Below, one piece after another: positions 24,101 to 35,390 of a DNA stretch of 64,000 bases. The DNA comes from Anaeramoeba flamelloides. Lineage: Eukaryota > Metamonada > Anaeramoebidae. The stretch covers positions 12,607,001 to 12,671,000 of the forward strand of contig JANTQA010000036.1 in the NCBI GenBank assembly GCA_027625915.1. Direction: 5' to 3'. The notes beneath the pieces are model-generated. The model saw only the letters and a program-made list of their open reading frames with translations. It ran no database searches and was not told the DNA's origin. Each line of letters opens with the position of its first letter. Within the stretch, counting starts at the first letter, position 1. The translations under genes were made by a program, and so were the position numbers.

Positions 24101-24815
24101 GTTTGTAATGTGCTTTTCATTAGTTAAATCATTTTTGGTTCAGGTATATAAAAAGAGAAATTGTAATCCAAAGAAAAAGGTTTAGAACACTTATTAATGT
24201 GAAAAATTTGTTTCAGAAAGATATTGCTTCAAATTAATAAAAAAAAAAAAAATTCTGAAAATATTAATAAAGCAAAAGATCTTATTAATAAGTTTTCTCA
24301 AGCCGAAATCCTGAAGAAAAAAAAATTAAGTGTTGCTTGTTTGAGAGTTCTTTTAATTCAGGAATTGAAAGGATGAAGAAAAAAATCTATCAAAATAAAT
24401 AATTAAAAGATAAAAAATAAAACAAAAAAAAAAAAAAAAAAAAAAAAGCAAAAACAAAAGCACAAAATCTTTTTCAGTGACAAAATGTTTTGTTTTGAAT
24501 TTTCTTTTCTTGTCTTTAAAGTTGGCTTTGAGATCTTTTTTCTTTTTTCTTTTTTCTTTTGTTCAGCTTTTTTTTTATTTTTTAAAAATTTCAATAAAAA
24601 AGAGTAAAAAATCTTACCATTTCATCAAGAAGAACTTTGCCATCTTTGGTGATTTTAATGTCACCAGATCCAGAAACAAGCATTTTAATTGTTCCTTTTG
24701 GACCAAGATTTGATCTAAGTACAGATTGGAGTCCTTTAGATGCAGATAAATTGATATACAAGGCTTGACCAAATTGTGCAATGTCTGAGTTTTTATTAAG
24801 TTGACGAAGAGACAT
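18180..24815 (-). CDS. T-complex protein 1 subunit zeta (CCT6)
   Basis: Three exons in minus order, 24815-24618, 24112-23571 and 19059-18180, give 539 residues; human CCT6A has 531. Exon 1 shows [14 protein letters not shown] (36-49) and TKDGK (56-60), the group II chaperonin nucleotide loops. Exon 2 opens HITNPTAG and holds GDGTTS (88-93), the catalytic motif, then [10 protein letters not shown] and the [10 protein letters not shown] region typical of zeta. Exon 3 starts EINSKFFYS, carries [23 protein letters not shown] and [13 protein letters not shown], and ends near [12 protein letters not shown] and VDEV. CCT6 is one of eight subunits of the cytosolic ring that folds actin and tubulin. 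Both introns use GTAAGA donors. Intron 2 (19060-23570, 4511 bp) is exceptionally long and hosts nested mobile elements. I start at MSLRQL; an open extension upstream to 24896 is hydrophobic and unlike the family. Confidence 0.96.
20315..20505 (+). repeat. Family K short repeat in CCT6 intron 2, copy K1
   Basis: About 190 bp bounded by related ends, AACTAGTCTCTATTATTTTT on the left and the reverse complement of AGAGACTAATCTCTATGAAA on the right. It contains CTAAATAAGGATTCCTTATC. Both ends are matched in reverse orientation near 62290-62380 and 63150-63235. It is probably a small non-autonomous DNA element. Confidence 0.45.
21497..22935. mobile_element. Family C MITE, copy C1, split by a family A insertion
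   Basis: The left end reads TACTGATAAATTCAAATAAA and the right end ATTTATTTGAATTTATCAGTA, the same termini as intact copy C2 (25333-25571). Removing the family A element (21519-22716) and one TA leaves about 239 bp, the length of C2. C1 was therefore present in the CCT6 intron before the family A element inserted. Confidence 0.75.
21519..22716 (-). mobile_element. Family A iteron-bearing MITE, copy A2 (best preserved)
   Basis: Termini are GAGGTTTTGATGATAACA and its reverse complement, with TA at 21517-21518 and 22717-22718. One arm carries TCGCGA palindromes starting at 21545, 21565, 21585, 21604, 21622, 21640, 21659 and 21696, with a TCGCTA variant at about 21678, so the spacing is 18-20 bp throughout. 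The other arm has them at 22610, 22628 and 22648, then decayed units near 22666 and 22686. The interior lacks a long open frame. The element is inverted relative to A1 and lies in CCT6 intron 2, inside a family C element. Confidence 0.85.
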
Positions 24816-25332
24816 TTGTTTATATTTGTGATTAGTAGTTAAAAAAAATAAATGAAAACAATTTGAAAAAGTGTAAATTCCTTTGTATATAACCAAGAGT
24901 TCTTTGGAAATGAGATTGGTTCTTCTTTTTAATCCTAAATATTCCTTAACCCTTAAATTAAATATTTGATTTGAAATCTCTAAATTTTAAGATTTATTAT
25001 AAGATCAGGTTCTTTCTTGTAATTAAATGTTCTAAAAAATAGTTCCTTGTTTTTTCCCAGTGAAGTTCAAATATGAAGGATTGAACAAGAAATTTTCATT
25101 GATCTTTTTACTCTTTTACAGATTATAAATACTGATTAATTTTTTAAGTTCAAAAGGCAAAGTGTTCGGGACTTTAGAAGGGTACTGAGGTTTTAGTCAA
25201 CACACTAGTATTTATATTTTAAATGGGAGAAATGTTCGTTTCACAGAACATTTCCTTTTTCAAACAAAGCTACAAATTACAACTTATTTGTTTGAGTACT
25301 CTATTTGAAAAAGGAAATTGAAAATGAAGTAA

Positions 25333-25571
25333 TACTGATAAATTCAAATAAATTGAATAAAATTTTTCGTTCAATTTTAGTTGTTGTAATCTCAATCAAC
25401 TCAACCAATAAAACAACTCAAGAGAATGAATCTTTTGAAAGTAAAACCAATTTTACAAAGTTTCTAAATATTTAAATGAATAAAAGTGCTTTTATCAAAG
25501 TTTGTGTAAAAAAATTTGTAAAATGGAAAATGAAGTTAAAATTTTCAGATATTTATTTGAATTTATCAGTA
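25333..25571. mobile_element. Family C MITE, copy C2 (intact ends)
   Basis: Starts TACTGATAAATTCAAATAAAT and ends ATTTATTTGAATTTATCAGTA, an inverted pair of about 20 bp, over 239 bp. The terminal TA pairs may be target-site duplications. No coding capacity. Confidence 0.75.
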
Positions 25572-25596
25572 ATATTTCCTATTTAGAATTCAAATA

Positions 25597-25793
25597 CAGT
25601 CAGTTTCACTTTTAAGGCACAAAGTTTCAACGGAATTTAAGGCACAAAAAAAAATCTCAAATAAAGGCACAAAATTCAAATTCTAGTAAAAATAAATTAT
25701 AAAAAAAAAAATCCAAATTTTGTGCCATAATTTGAGATTTTTTTGTGCCTTAAATTTCGTTGAAAGTTTGTGCCTTAAAAATGAAACTGACTG
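25597..25793. mobile_element. Family B foldback MITE, copy B2
   Basis: Begins CAGTCAGTTTCACTTTTAAG and ends with the reverse complement CTTAAAA(A)TGAAACTGACTG, flanked by TA at 25595-25596 and 25794-25795. The whole 197 bp is nearly palindromic around a short asymmetric centre (TTCAAATTCTAGTAAAAATAA). CAGT ends plus TA flanks match Tc1/mariner-type elements. It lies only about 25 bp from C2. Confidence 0.85.
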
Positions 25794-27337
25794 TATCCAA
25801 TAAACCCCATTAAAAAATCATGCCTTAAGAATGGTATTGATTGCGCTTATGAACCCCGTCTTATAATACCATAGACCCTAAAAGTAAAATTGGTAGTTTT
25901 TTTTTAAACAATCACCCATGAAAAGTTCAAATCGGAGTTAATTTATTATATCGAAAGAAATTATATTTATCATAACTAGTGTATAGGGTTATGTATTAAA
26001 ACACTTATACCATTACATAGAGAGACCCCCCCACGAATAAAAAAAAAACAGTAGTTTATGATAAAAGGATGCATAAATATTAATTAGGGACTCTTTTAAA
26101 TTGATTTACTTTTCCTAAAATAAGGTTGAAATAAAGATTTTAAATAAAAATTTCAGTCTAAAAAAAAAATAAAAACTTTAAAAAAAAAGATAAGGAATAT
26201 ATTTATAATTTGTGAAATTGAGATCAATTCGTATGACTAAATAATCCGAAAAAATTGGATTTGTGATATTTTTCTCTTTATAGCATGTTGAGTTATATTA
26301 GCCAGACAATATTCTCTAGCATATTTGGAATACCGATAGATGATTTTATCAACAGGTTAGAGGTATATTTACTGTCTAGACAACTGAAAAATCGATATTT
26401 TTTTATATATTTGAGGTATTTTGCTCATTATTCCAGTTTTTTTCAAATAATTTTTGCACACTGAACGTGGGATTTATAAATACATATATCACTAAATACT
26501 AGAATAGTATTATTTGTTCTCTTTCTTTTGATAGTGCAAATTTAATTTAAAAAAAAAAAATTATTACAATTTTCTTTTTTTAATTATGATCCTTAATAAA
26601 TCTATTTTTTTTTGGTTAAATACTATTTATAATATATTCATTAGAACCATTTGAACTTTAGAGAACTAATATAAACATTAATTTGGAATAATTTCCTCAA
26701 AAATTGAGGTAATTCTATCCCGTAACAGATAATGCCAACTAAAACCATATTATCTGGATATAAAAATAGAAAAAGTTTCTGAAATTCTCCCTAATTGAAA
26801 TTTCAGTTACATCCCTTCCGACCCAACCATGAAATCCATGATAAACAGAAAATTCATTTTCTTTATCATACTTGACTTTTTATGACAGGATTTTATGGTT
26901 ATGTGATTGCCTATTACAAACCGTGAAATTGAATAATAGAACAAAAATTTCACAATGAGAAAATATGAGAATTTGAATTTTTGACTACAAACCTTTCTAA
27001 AGGATCAATAATTTGGAAAAATTTTCAGGTTTTTGGTGGATCCTTATTTCCTAAATACCTTAAAATCAAAAGGCAACACAATTTTAAAGAAATCATCAAA
27101 TTTGATCTTCAATCTTTGGAAGCTTTGTTTTGAATTTTTGAATTCGTTTCAAAAACAACAAGATTTTTTTCTCCGTCATTCAAATAAGAAATTTTTTAAA
27201 AAAACCTATGTCAAACCATAAAATGTATATGATAGCGTATATCTGAAGATTTTTTTTTTGTATTTAACTGAGACAAAAAGTCAATTTCTATGTTTGTCAA
27301 ATTTCACTGTAAGTTTGGAACGGCTGTACTTTTTTAA

Positions 27338-28092
27338 GAGTTAGCGTACCCCTAGATTTCTCCATAATTTAAGTATTTTCTAATCGGGTGTAAATGATAT
27401 TAGTGCTGTATCACTCCCATAACTCTAAAAAATCTATTATAAATCTTATTGCACATTACATTATTGGATTTTTTACTAAGGATCACAATTTAAAATTTGT
27501 CCTTTTTGAAATTTTTTTTTTAATTCCTTTTCCAAATCTAAAAATCGAAACCCAAAATAATACTATTCCAGTGTTTAATAATTCATATTCAGAACTCCCA
27601 AGAATAACTATTTTTATATTTTTTTAATTTCAAAGATTAACACAATAACCACAACATAAAACCAGAAAGAATGGTTAGTTTTTGTTTCCTTTTTATAAAG
27701 CTAATTGAAACATCAATAAATTTCCAAGATTTGAGAAATAATTTGACAAAATAATTCCATGTGTTAAGTATTGAATTTTTTGAATAAACCGAATTTTTTT
27801 ATCAACTGATTTACATTTTGCCAGACAAATTTAAGAATGATATTTTTCCAACTTTGGAGTCTGAAAATTAAAGAATTCAACCTTTAAATTTGTGGTGAAA
27901 TGCAGATTTTATTCTAAAATTGTTAGAGTTTTTTATTAATACAAGAATCATTTTTAATTGATGATATCAACAAATATTACTACTTGACTAATCCATTTTT
28001 TAGAGACATTTGAACCATGGCACACTAAAGTGATTAACACCCAATAACAACTTACTTTAATTCAAGACTTCTCCTTGTTAGAGACTAATCCC
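27338..28092 (+). mobile_element. Family D element, copy D1, TTAA-flanked
   Basis: Flanked by TTAA at 27334-27337 and 28093-28096. Terminal repeats of roughly 100 bp share GGGATTAG..., GGGTGTAAATGATATTAGTGC and TCTAAAAAATCTATTA words in inverted orientation. The interior is homologous, in inverse orientation, to D2 (58341-59093). TTAA duplication is the hallmark of piggyBac-type transposition. There is no transposase, so it is non-autonomous. Confidence 0.7.
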
Positions 28093-28250
28093 TTAAATTA
28101 ATCTTCAAAAAAAAAAGTAAAAGGTTAAATAGAATTCAAACACTGTAAAATTGTAATGTACAAGTTTATAATATATTTTAAGGTTAAAAATACAAACCTA
28201 AGAGAGAAAAAAAAAATCTCACAACTTTCGAAAGGCTTTAATTGAAAAAA

Positions 28251-29202
28251 TCAAAAATTTGAAGGTTTCGGAACATAAAATGATTCGAAGACATTTTTCG
28301 ATTTTTCAATTGTTTGCACAATCTTTAAAATCCTCAACAATTCGCTGTCTTTGTTTTGATTTAACTTCAAAGGGTCGTCAATAAAGGGCGATGCCTCCAC
28401 GCCATTTTCTGGGTTTAAAAAAAAGGAAATAGGGCTGTCGTCGACGAGGATTACCTTTGTAATGTCTCGATTCAAAATGGACAGATCTTTTAAATAGCAG
28501 ACACTTGAGAGGGGCCAACAGCATTGGCGGTAAAGACGGTGGCTGATCAGCTCATTGTTGGGGTCCAATTTGTTGATGATGGCGTCTGCATAGCGCGGAT
28601 CAGATGCTGTGTAAATTACTACTTCAAATAATTTGGAACACTGCCTCAAAAAGTCATCCAAGTGTGGCCTTTTTTTGACGTAGATCGTTTTGTTTGGATC
28701 GCCAATAACATGCGATTGGAAATCCATTTGACGAAAGGGAGTAAAAGATCCATAAATTAAGGTTTGATCTAAATCCAGGCAGAGTGTCATTTTTCCTTCG
28801 TCACTTGTTTTTTGTTTTGGTAAGATTCTCAATCTTTTTCGAAATGGGTTATTTCGGATTTTTTCGAATCTTTGAAAGAAAACCTATTCGTTATTTTTGT
28901 GTTGAAATTTTTTTTTTTTTAGGAAAGAATTTTGTTTTGAGAAGGTTTTGAATTTTTTTTTTTTCCTGAAACTATTAAAAAAAGGGGGGATTTACCTCAG
29001 TAAATACCGTGTTTTTTTGAGTCAAAGTTTGCTGGTTTGTTGGTTTTTGAACAATTTGGGTTGATTGTTTAATTATTTTTTTTTTGTTAAAATTGAATCT
29101 TCTTTGTTTTGTTTGGATTTTGTGTTTCGGAAGTTTTGAGTTTGTAAAGTTTCTTTTACGCGGGTTGTGTGTATTAGAATGAAAGCAGCAGGAAGTAGTC
29201 AT
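28251..29202 (-). CDS. SCP/NIF-like CTD phosphatase (HAD family)
   Basis: Two exons, 29202-28996 and 28883-28251, give 279 residues; the phase-0 intron (112 nt, donor GTAAAT, acceptor ATAG) restores FTE then VFFQRFEKIR. Residues 1-85 are Lys/Asn/Gln-rich and unstructured. The catalytic domain starts near RILPKQ and shows LDLDQTL (105-111), where the first Asp of DxDxT (D106) is the nucleophile and D108 the acid/base. It continues with VVIYTAS (T161, motif II), a Lys in YLKD (201) and LVDDSP (D217, D218). KKRPHLDDFL and RLYRQCC are typical of the small CTD phosphatase group. Such enzymes dephosphorylate Ser in the RNA polymerase II tail or, in the Dullard/NEM1 branch, lipin. There is no membrane segment and no BRCT domain, which excludes classical FCP1. 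The exact substrate cannot be told from sequence. Confidence 0.92.
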
Positions 29203-31720
29203 TTCTTAATTTAAAAAAACAAAAAAAAAGGAGTTATTGAAGAAAAGGCTTTCAAAGGGTAATAAAGTAAAAAAATGTTTAATAAGCGTTTTATTTTTGT
29301 TTAAAAAGATCTCTGTGTCTTCATTAATGATATCAAGAAGTTAAGAATTTTCCTTTAATTTAAAATCACAGAATGACAACCAAATTCTGTTTTGAGATTG
29401 GAAATTATTTTTAAAAAAAGTTGATTTAATGTACTTTTTAGAAAGGAAAGCTTAATTTAGCAAAGAGAATAAGGTAAGTAAGAACCTACAAAAACTTATT
29501 GTTGCTCTGTTTACGAAGGCAGATAATAATACATTACAGTTTGAAAAAAGGAGAATTTTTAACATCATACATTTTACTAGTATCAATTCAATTTGACTCA
29601 GTTTACAATCCCATTCTTTTGTACACCATTCCTTTCAACCTAAATTCTGGGAAAATAAAAAGTTTTGAGATGTCTCGAAAAATAGGTTTGCAAATTTTAA
29701 TTTATGTATAAATACATTATACTGAGTTGATCTGTAAAATAGAAATCTCTCTCATATTAAATAGAGACACACGTTTTGAATAGATTTTTAATCAATTCCT
29801 TCTGTTTTAATCAGCCTGGTGGTTTTCTCATTTTAAACCAGTCAATAGTGGCAAAAAGAAAATAATTTTGTCCAAGATGAATACCTTCATTTCAATGTTT
29901 CTCAAAAAAAAAACTTTTGAAGATTTGGAGTTGATATAATACCCATTTCCTGATACAGTATTTCTTCTAAATTAAGAAATTGCAATTTAAACCCTATTTC
30001 ATTTGCTTTATTACCACATGGAAAATAAATTTGTAAAAAAAAAATTCTTTGAACGAAAAATCAATAAAAGTTTCTGTTCAGCAAAAAGTGATTTTTGAAT
30101 GAACCCTTGTACATTATGGAAATGTTTGTATTTCTCTTGTTTTCCAAAATAAATAGATCTTTTATTGACAGGTGAACTAAGTAAAATTTTTCTCAAAAGA
30201 TTGAAGATATCAATTTTAACTATTTAGTTATATTGGTGTACCCCTTAATTGAAATTAAATTGAAAATTGAAATTTTTTCTTGTTTTTATTAAAAAACTGG
30301 ATTATTTTTTTGTTTTAATTGTTTTTGAATAAATGAGATTCCATTCAACTTCACTGAATGAAATATGAATAGTTCTAGAACCATACTTGACTTTCAAATT
30401 ATTTCGACAAATGTTATTTTCTTGCTTCTTTGTAAAATCTCTTTTTTTTTTTATTTGGAGGTGGGTACAATTCTATCAAAATTATTATTTTATTAGAAAA
30501 ATTGATCGATTATTATTAATTTTATCAAAAAGTGTTACTAAAAATTTTCAAATGTGTTTTCAAACAGCGTTAAACACAGTTGGGTGTTAATTGATAGTAA
30601 CTTTTTAAAAGGTTTGTTTCATACTTTATAAAAAATAAAAATAATTAACTTTTTCTTTTTCTCAGTTTTATTGGATATTTATTTTTACACCATAGTTTTG
30701 AATATTTTTTCACAATAACCTTTCTGTAACACTACATTTTTATCAAGTATTTCATTAGATTCTTTTATTTGATTTTATTCATAAGGGTTATTTTACAATA
30801 TATAGAAAAAAATTTGAAATAAAATTTTCAAAAATCGTGGTGTTAATTGATTAAAGTGGTTTACCGACTAAATTTTTTGCAGTTAAGTGCAAAATAAAGG
30901 TAAAAAAAAATTTGTTTTTTCTTTATAAAAAAATAAAAATCCATGAAATCTAATTAATAAGACATTGGTATAATTTGAAAAAGGAAACCAAAATCAACAC
31001 AGTGACCAAATTAAATAATTTCAATTTTATTTCCCTTTAATGTACTTTTTTTTTTTGATATAGATTAACATTAAATGTTGTTCGATCATTTTTTTGCAAA
31101 TTGGTAGTTAATTATTAATATTTTTACACTTTTCTCATTCTCAATTTTATTTGAGCTATTTAAAAAAAACCCTTAAATTCCAATTTTGATATTATTTTTC
31201 TCAATATAAACCCCCTAGACAATGATTTTTTTCAAGAAGAGATAATGTTTCTAGAAAAGTTTTTAGCACCTTTTCAAAATATTTCTTTCATTTTTGATAA
31301 ACCCCAACCCAAAGTTAGAATTTATCAAGTTTAATATCAAATACTATTCAATTCTTTACGATTTAAGATTATTCTTGGCAGGTTATTAGATTTTTTCGAT
31401 ATTTCTCATTTTAAAAAAAGAATATTTGAAATTTTTTTCAACTGGATCACGATGTAAAAAAATAGTAACAATCATTATATTTCTTCATTTTACTTATATT
31501 ATCTTGTGGATCCGAAAAAAAAAAATATTTTAATCTAAATTATAACCACTCACCAATGTTATGCTTTTGGTTACAATTTTCTAAAGATTTTTCTCGTAAA
31601 TTTTGGATTTTAATTTTTTTAAAAATGATCATTTTAGACAGGGTCAAAATTTAACAATTTTATTATTATAAATATTTTTTTTAACAAAAAAAAGAAATTG
31701 AAGAAGATTAAAAATATAAA

Positions 31721-31963
31721 TACTGATAAATTCCTAAAATTGTTTGAAAATTTTTATTTCTTTTTTCTTTTTTTATAAAATATTTATTTTAGATTTGAAT
31801 TTCGCATTTTATTGGTAAAAAATGATCAGAAAATTTGTTAAAATTAGTTTGTTTTCTTAATATTCTTTACCAAGAACAATTTTGAAAATAGAGATACACA
31901 ATTGGAAAAAAAGGATAATTAAATTAAGAATTTTTTATTTTTTTTTTTTAGAATTTATCGGTA
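31721..31963. mobile_element. Family C MITE, copy C4 (diverged)
   Basis: Left end TACTGATAAATTCCTAAAAT and right end TTTTTAGAATTTATCGGTA resemble the C2 termini, with a length of 243 bp. The interior is diverged. Confidence 0.5.
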
Positions 31964-32286
31964 TCTATAAACTTAATTTTTTTTTAAAAAAATAAATTTG
32001 TCATTTGTTTTATGGCTTGATATTTTACAAGTATACCTTAGAGAAAGTAACCAAATAATAGATTCTTTCATTTTCTAAAAATTGTAGGCATTGTTTAACA
32101 CCAATTTTCAATTTACTCAGAAAGACCCAATTTAGTATATTAATGATAAATGTATGGAAAAAAAAAATTACCAAAGATAACTTTAATTTTTATAAATGTA
32201 CTTACAGAAAATATTATGATTTTCTGTTCTCTATAAAGAAAAAATGATATTTAAATGTAAATAACGGTCTTAAGAAGAATCATATA

Positions 32287-32484
32287 GAGTCAGTTCCACT
32301 TTTAAGGCACAAACTATCAATGAAAATTAAGGCACAATAAAAAATCTCAAATTAATACACAAAATTCAGATTTTAGAAAAATAATTTGGAAAAAAAAAAA
32401 AATTCAATTTTTGTACCTTAATTTGTGATTTTTTTATGTCTTAAATCTCGTTGATAGTTTGTGATGTAAATTTGAAACTTACCG
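32287..32484. mobile_element. Family B foldback MITE, copy B3
   Basis: Starts GAGTCAGTTCCACTTTTAAG after TA (32285-32286) and ends AAACTTACCG before TA (32485-32486). The interior has the AAGGCACAA words and their inverted partners with several changes. Confidence 0.75.
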
Positions 32485-33224
32485 TAATTGAATTTCGTAG
32501 TTCATTTAGTGTGTGTATTTAGTAATATATGTAACCTAATCGATAATAACCAATAAAAACTTTATTCAATTTCTATTTTGATGAGATAAAACAAAATTTT
32601 TTACGTTAACCCATGTTTTCCCATATATTATAATCTGTATTTTTTGTATTATAAATTGATCTTAAATTTTAAAAAAAATAATTAAAATAATAATGAAAAT
32701 ATTTACATATGTGAAATTAACAAAATAATTTACAATATTTCAGAAAGAGTGAATTAAAGAACGTATAAAATAACAACGTTTTGTTTTTTCCCTTTTTTGT
32801 ATAAATATTTTTTTTAAAAAATAACACTTCATAACTACTTTTATAATTAATAATAATAATAAAACTTAATTTATAAAATCAGTAAAAAAAATAAAAAAAT
32901 AAATTATTAAAAGTATTTTTTATAAAAAATAGAAAATGGAAAATCCGAATAAGAAAAATTCAGAAAAAAGTGTTTAGAAACCTGTAAATTAACAAAATTG
33001 ATTTTCTGATACATTTTTAAAAAAATTATGTTATATTTTCAGATAATATTATTTTCTGAATAATAATTTATAATCTTTGGAAAAATATCAGACTTTTTGA
33101 AAATAAATAATAAAATTTTCATATCAATAGAGGAATTAAATATATCCTTTTCAATTTACGATAAATATTTTTAAAAAACACAATTAATATGTCAAAAAAG
33201 TTTATTTATCTCATAAAATAGTTA

Positions 33225-33421
33225 CAGTCAGTTCCACTTTTAAGGCAAAAACTTTCAACGAAATTTAAAGCACAATAAAAATCTCAATTTAAGGCACAAA
33301 ATTTTGGATTCTTGTAAAATAATTTGTAAAAGAAAAAAATTCTGATTTTGTGCTTTAATTTGAGATTTTTTTGTGTCTTATATTTCGTTGAAAGTTTGTA
33401 CCTTAAAAGTGTTACTGACTG
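33225..33421. mobile_element. Family B foldback MITE, copy B4
   Basis: Starts CAGTCAGTTCCACTTTTAAG, ends GTTACTGACTG, with TA on both sides (33223-33224, 33422-33423). It is 197 bp and nearly palindromic. Confidence 0.85.
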
Positions 33422-33554
33422 TATCAAAAATAAAATTAAAAAAATCATTAATATAATAATAATAAAACCAAAACATATAATATTTGTTAAGATTCCAATT
33501 ATTGCCCAAATCTTACAAAAAATCAAAAATTACCCACAATATGATGATTAATTA

Positions 33555-33750
33555 CAACCAGTTTCACTTTTAAGGCACAAACTTTCAACAAAATTTAAGG
33601 CACAAAAAAATCTCAAATTAAAGCACAATTTTGTGGAATTTTAATTTTCACAAATTATTTTTACTAGAATTTGAATTTTGTGCTTTAATTTGAGATTTTT
33701 TTTGCCTTAAATTTTGTACAAAGTTTGTACCTTAAAAGTGAAACTGACTG
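33555..33750. mobile_element. Family B foldback MITE, copy B5
   Basis: Starts CAACCAGTTTCACTTTTAAG, ends AAAAGTGAAACTGACTG, with TA on both sides inside a symmetric TAATTA context. The asymmetric centre is in the opposite orientation to B2, B4 and B7. Confidence 0.85.
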
Positions 33751-34679
33751 TAATTAAAGGTTAAATTGGCAATCTCTAAAACTCGAAAAATCCTTTTTTG
33801 CTCAAAAGGATAGATTTTGAAAACAAATATTTTTTTCAAAAAAAAAATAAAATTATTTAAGTATTCGGTTTTCAGGTGAAAACTGTGAAACAGTCTATGA
33901 AAACATTATTGAAAGAGCATTTAAATCCCAATTATTTTTAATCACTGGGAATTTCTTTTACTAAAAAATGCAAAATTTTAACAATTCCAACAATTTTCAC
34001 AGTTTTAGACTTATTTGTTCCTAACACAATTTGATTTTAACATTACATAGTTTCCATTTAAAATCTATAAAAAAAGGACCTATTACGTATAATTATTTTT
34101 TAAAGTCATTTTTACAATTTTGAAATGTTTTATAATTGAACGCGCGCTTGGTGATCCCTTATAAACATCTTTGTTTTAAATTTTGATTCAAAAATTGGTT
34201 CACGTTTTTTTTTGTTTTTAACATCAAAATATTAATTTTTTTGTCCCATTTCTCCAGATTAAAAATTATTTTTAAGAAGTAAATTTAAAATAAAAAAGTA
34301 AATAAACATTCTCTATGCTGAAAACAAATTTCTTCAAACAATAATCAGGTAAGTGTTTTTATAATATTTTATTTTAAAGATAATTATCAGAATGATTGCC
34401 CTCTTATCTAACTACAGTAAAAAACAAAATTTAAATAAAATAAAATCAGTCTATTCATATATTATTATCAATTTTTATGAATAAAAAAAAATATAAAGTT
34501 ACCAATCTTTAATCCATTATGAAAATTAAACAGCTTTGTTTGATTAATTTATACTATTATGATTTAAAAGAGATCAACTGCTTTTTCTATAAACTATACA
34601 TCCCATCACTAATAATAAAGATTTTTTGTAAAGATAGTTCTCTTCCTTTTATTCTTATTCGCCTCATATCTTTTAATTA

Positions 34680-34852
34680 CAGTCAGTTTCACTTTTAAGA
34701 CACAAACTTTCAACGAAATTTAAGGCACAAAAAAAATCTCAAATTAAGGCACAAAATTTGGAATTTTTATTTTACAATTTATTTTTACTAGAATTTGAAT
34801 TTTGTGCTTTAATTTGAGATTTTTTTTTGTTCCTTAAAAGTGAAACTGGCTG
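34680..34852. mobile_element. Family B foldback MITE, copy B6 (internal deletion)
   Basis: Starts CAGTCAGTTTCACTTTTAAG, ends GTGAAACTGGCTG, with TA flanks. At 173 bp it lacks about 25 bp of the right arm (the segment with TTTCGTTGAAAGTTTGTG). Confidence 0.85.
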
Positions 34853-34964
34853 TATACAAAAACAAAACTTGGATTTAAAATGTTTTTAATTGATTTATCA
34901 CTATATAAGAATGAAAATCCAACTTGCTTTCTTTTTATTATTTATATTATGAATGCCAGACCAG

Positions 34965-35390
34965 ATGTAAACGAAATTTCAAAAATAGTGGCAGATTTTT
35001 CATCATAAAAAAATTTTTTTACAGCCAGTTTCACTTTTAAAGCACAAACTTTCAACGAAATTTTATGCAGAATAATAATCTCAAATTAAGACACAAAATT
35101 CAAATTCTAGTAAAAATAAATTGTAAAAAAAAAAATTTCAAATTTTGTGTCTTAATTTGAGATTTTTTTGTGTAAAAAATTTAGTTGAAAGTTTGTGCTT
35201 TAAAAGTGAAACTGACTGTAAAAGTTTTTTTTTTTTTGAATCATAATGTATTTTACAAAAGTGTGCAGTGATAATAATCAATATAGATTAATAAATCAAA
35301 ATATAGTGTAATAATTTTATTTTTTGAAAGACAAATGAAAAAAGAAAAAATTATTAAAAAAAATTTGCAGCTAATTTTGAAATTTTTCTT
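34965..35390 (+). repeat. Family J repeat, copy J1, interrupted by B7
   Basis: Outside B7 the words AATTTCAAAAATAG, AGATTTTTCATC, GATAATAATCAATATAGATT, TTTTATTTTTTGAAAGACAAAT and CTAATTTTGAAATTT occur in the same order as at 50125-50345, where no B element is present. The element class is unknown. Confidence 0.65.
35022..35218. mobile_element. Family B foldback MITE, copy B7
   Basis: Starts CAGCCAGTTTCACTTTTAAA, ends GTGAAACTGACTG, with TA flanks at 35020-35021 and 35219-35220. It sits inside repeat J1; the related sequence near 50165-50180 reads straight through with a single TA. Confidence 0.85.

Larger units (their letters stand above)
24816..28250. other. Gene-free region upstream of CCT6 with three mobile elements
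   Basis: The CCT6 promoter must lie at its left edge. A 9-bp perfect inverted repeat (GAAATGTTC/GAACATTTC, 25229-25254) sits about 420 bp upstream of the CCT6 start; its meaning is unknown. Family C copy C2, family B copy B2 and family D copy D1 occupy much of the rest. Open frames at 27033-27221 and 27394-27627 are unsupported; the second lies inside D1. Confidence 0.5.

Noticed and set aside
24816-24896. Upstream extension of CCT6 by 27 residues
   Set aside because: The extension is hydrophobic and unlike CCT6 N termini; MSLRQL aligns with the family start.
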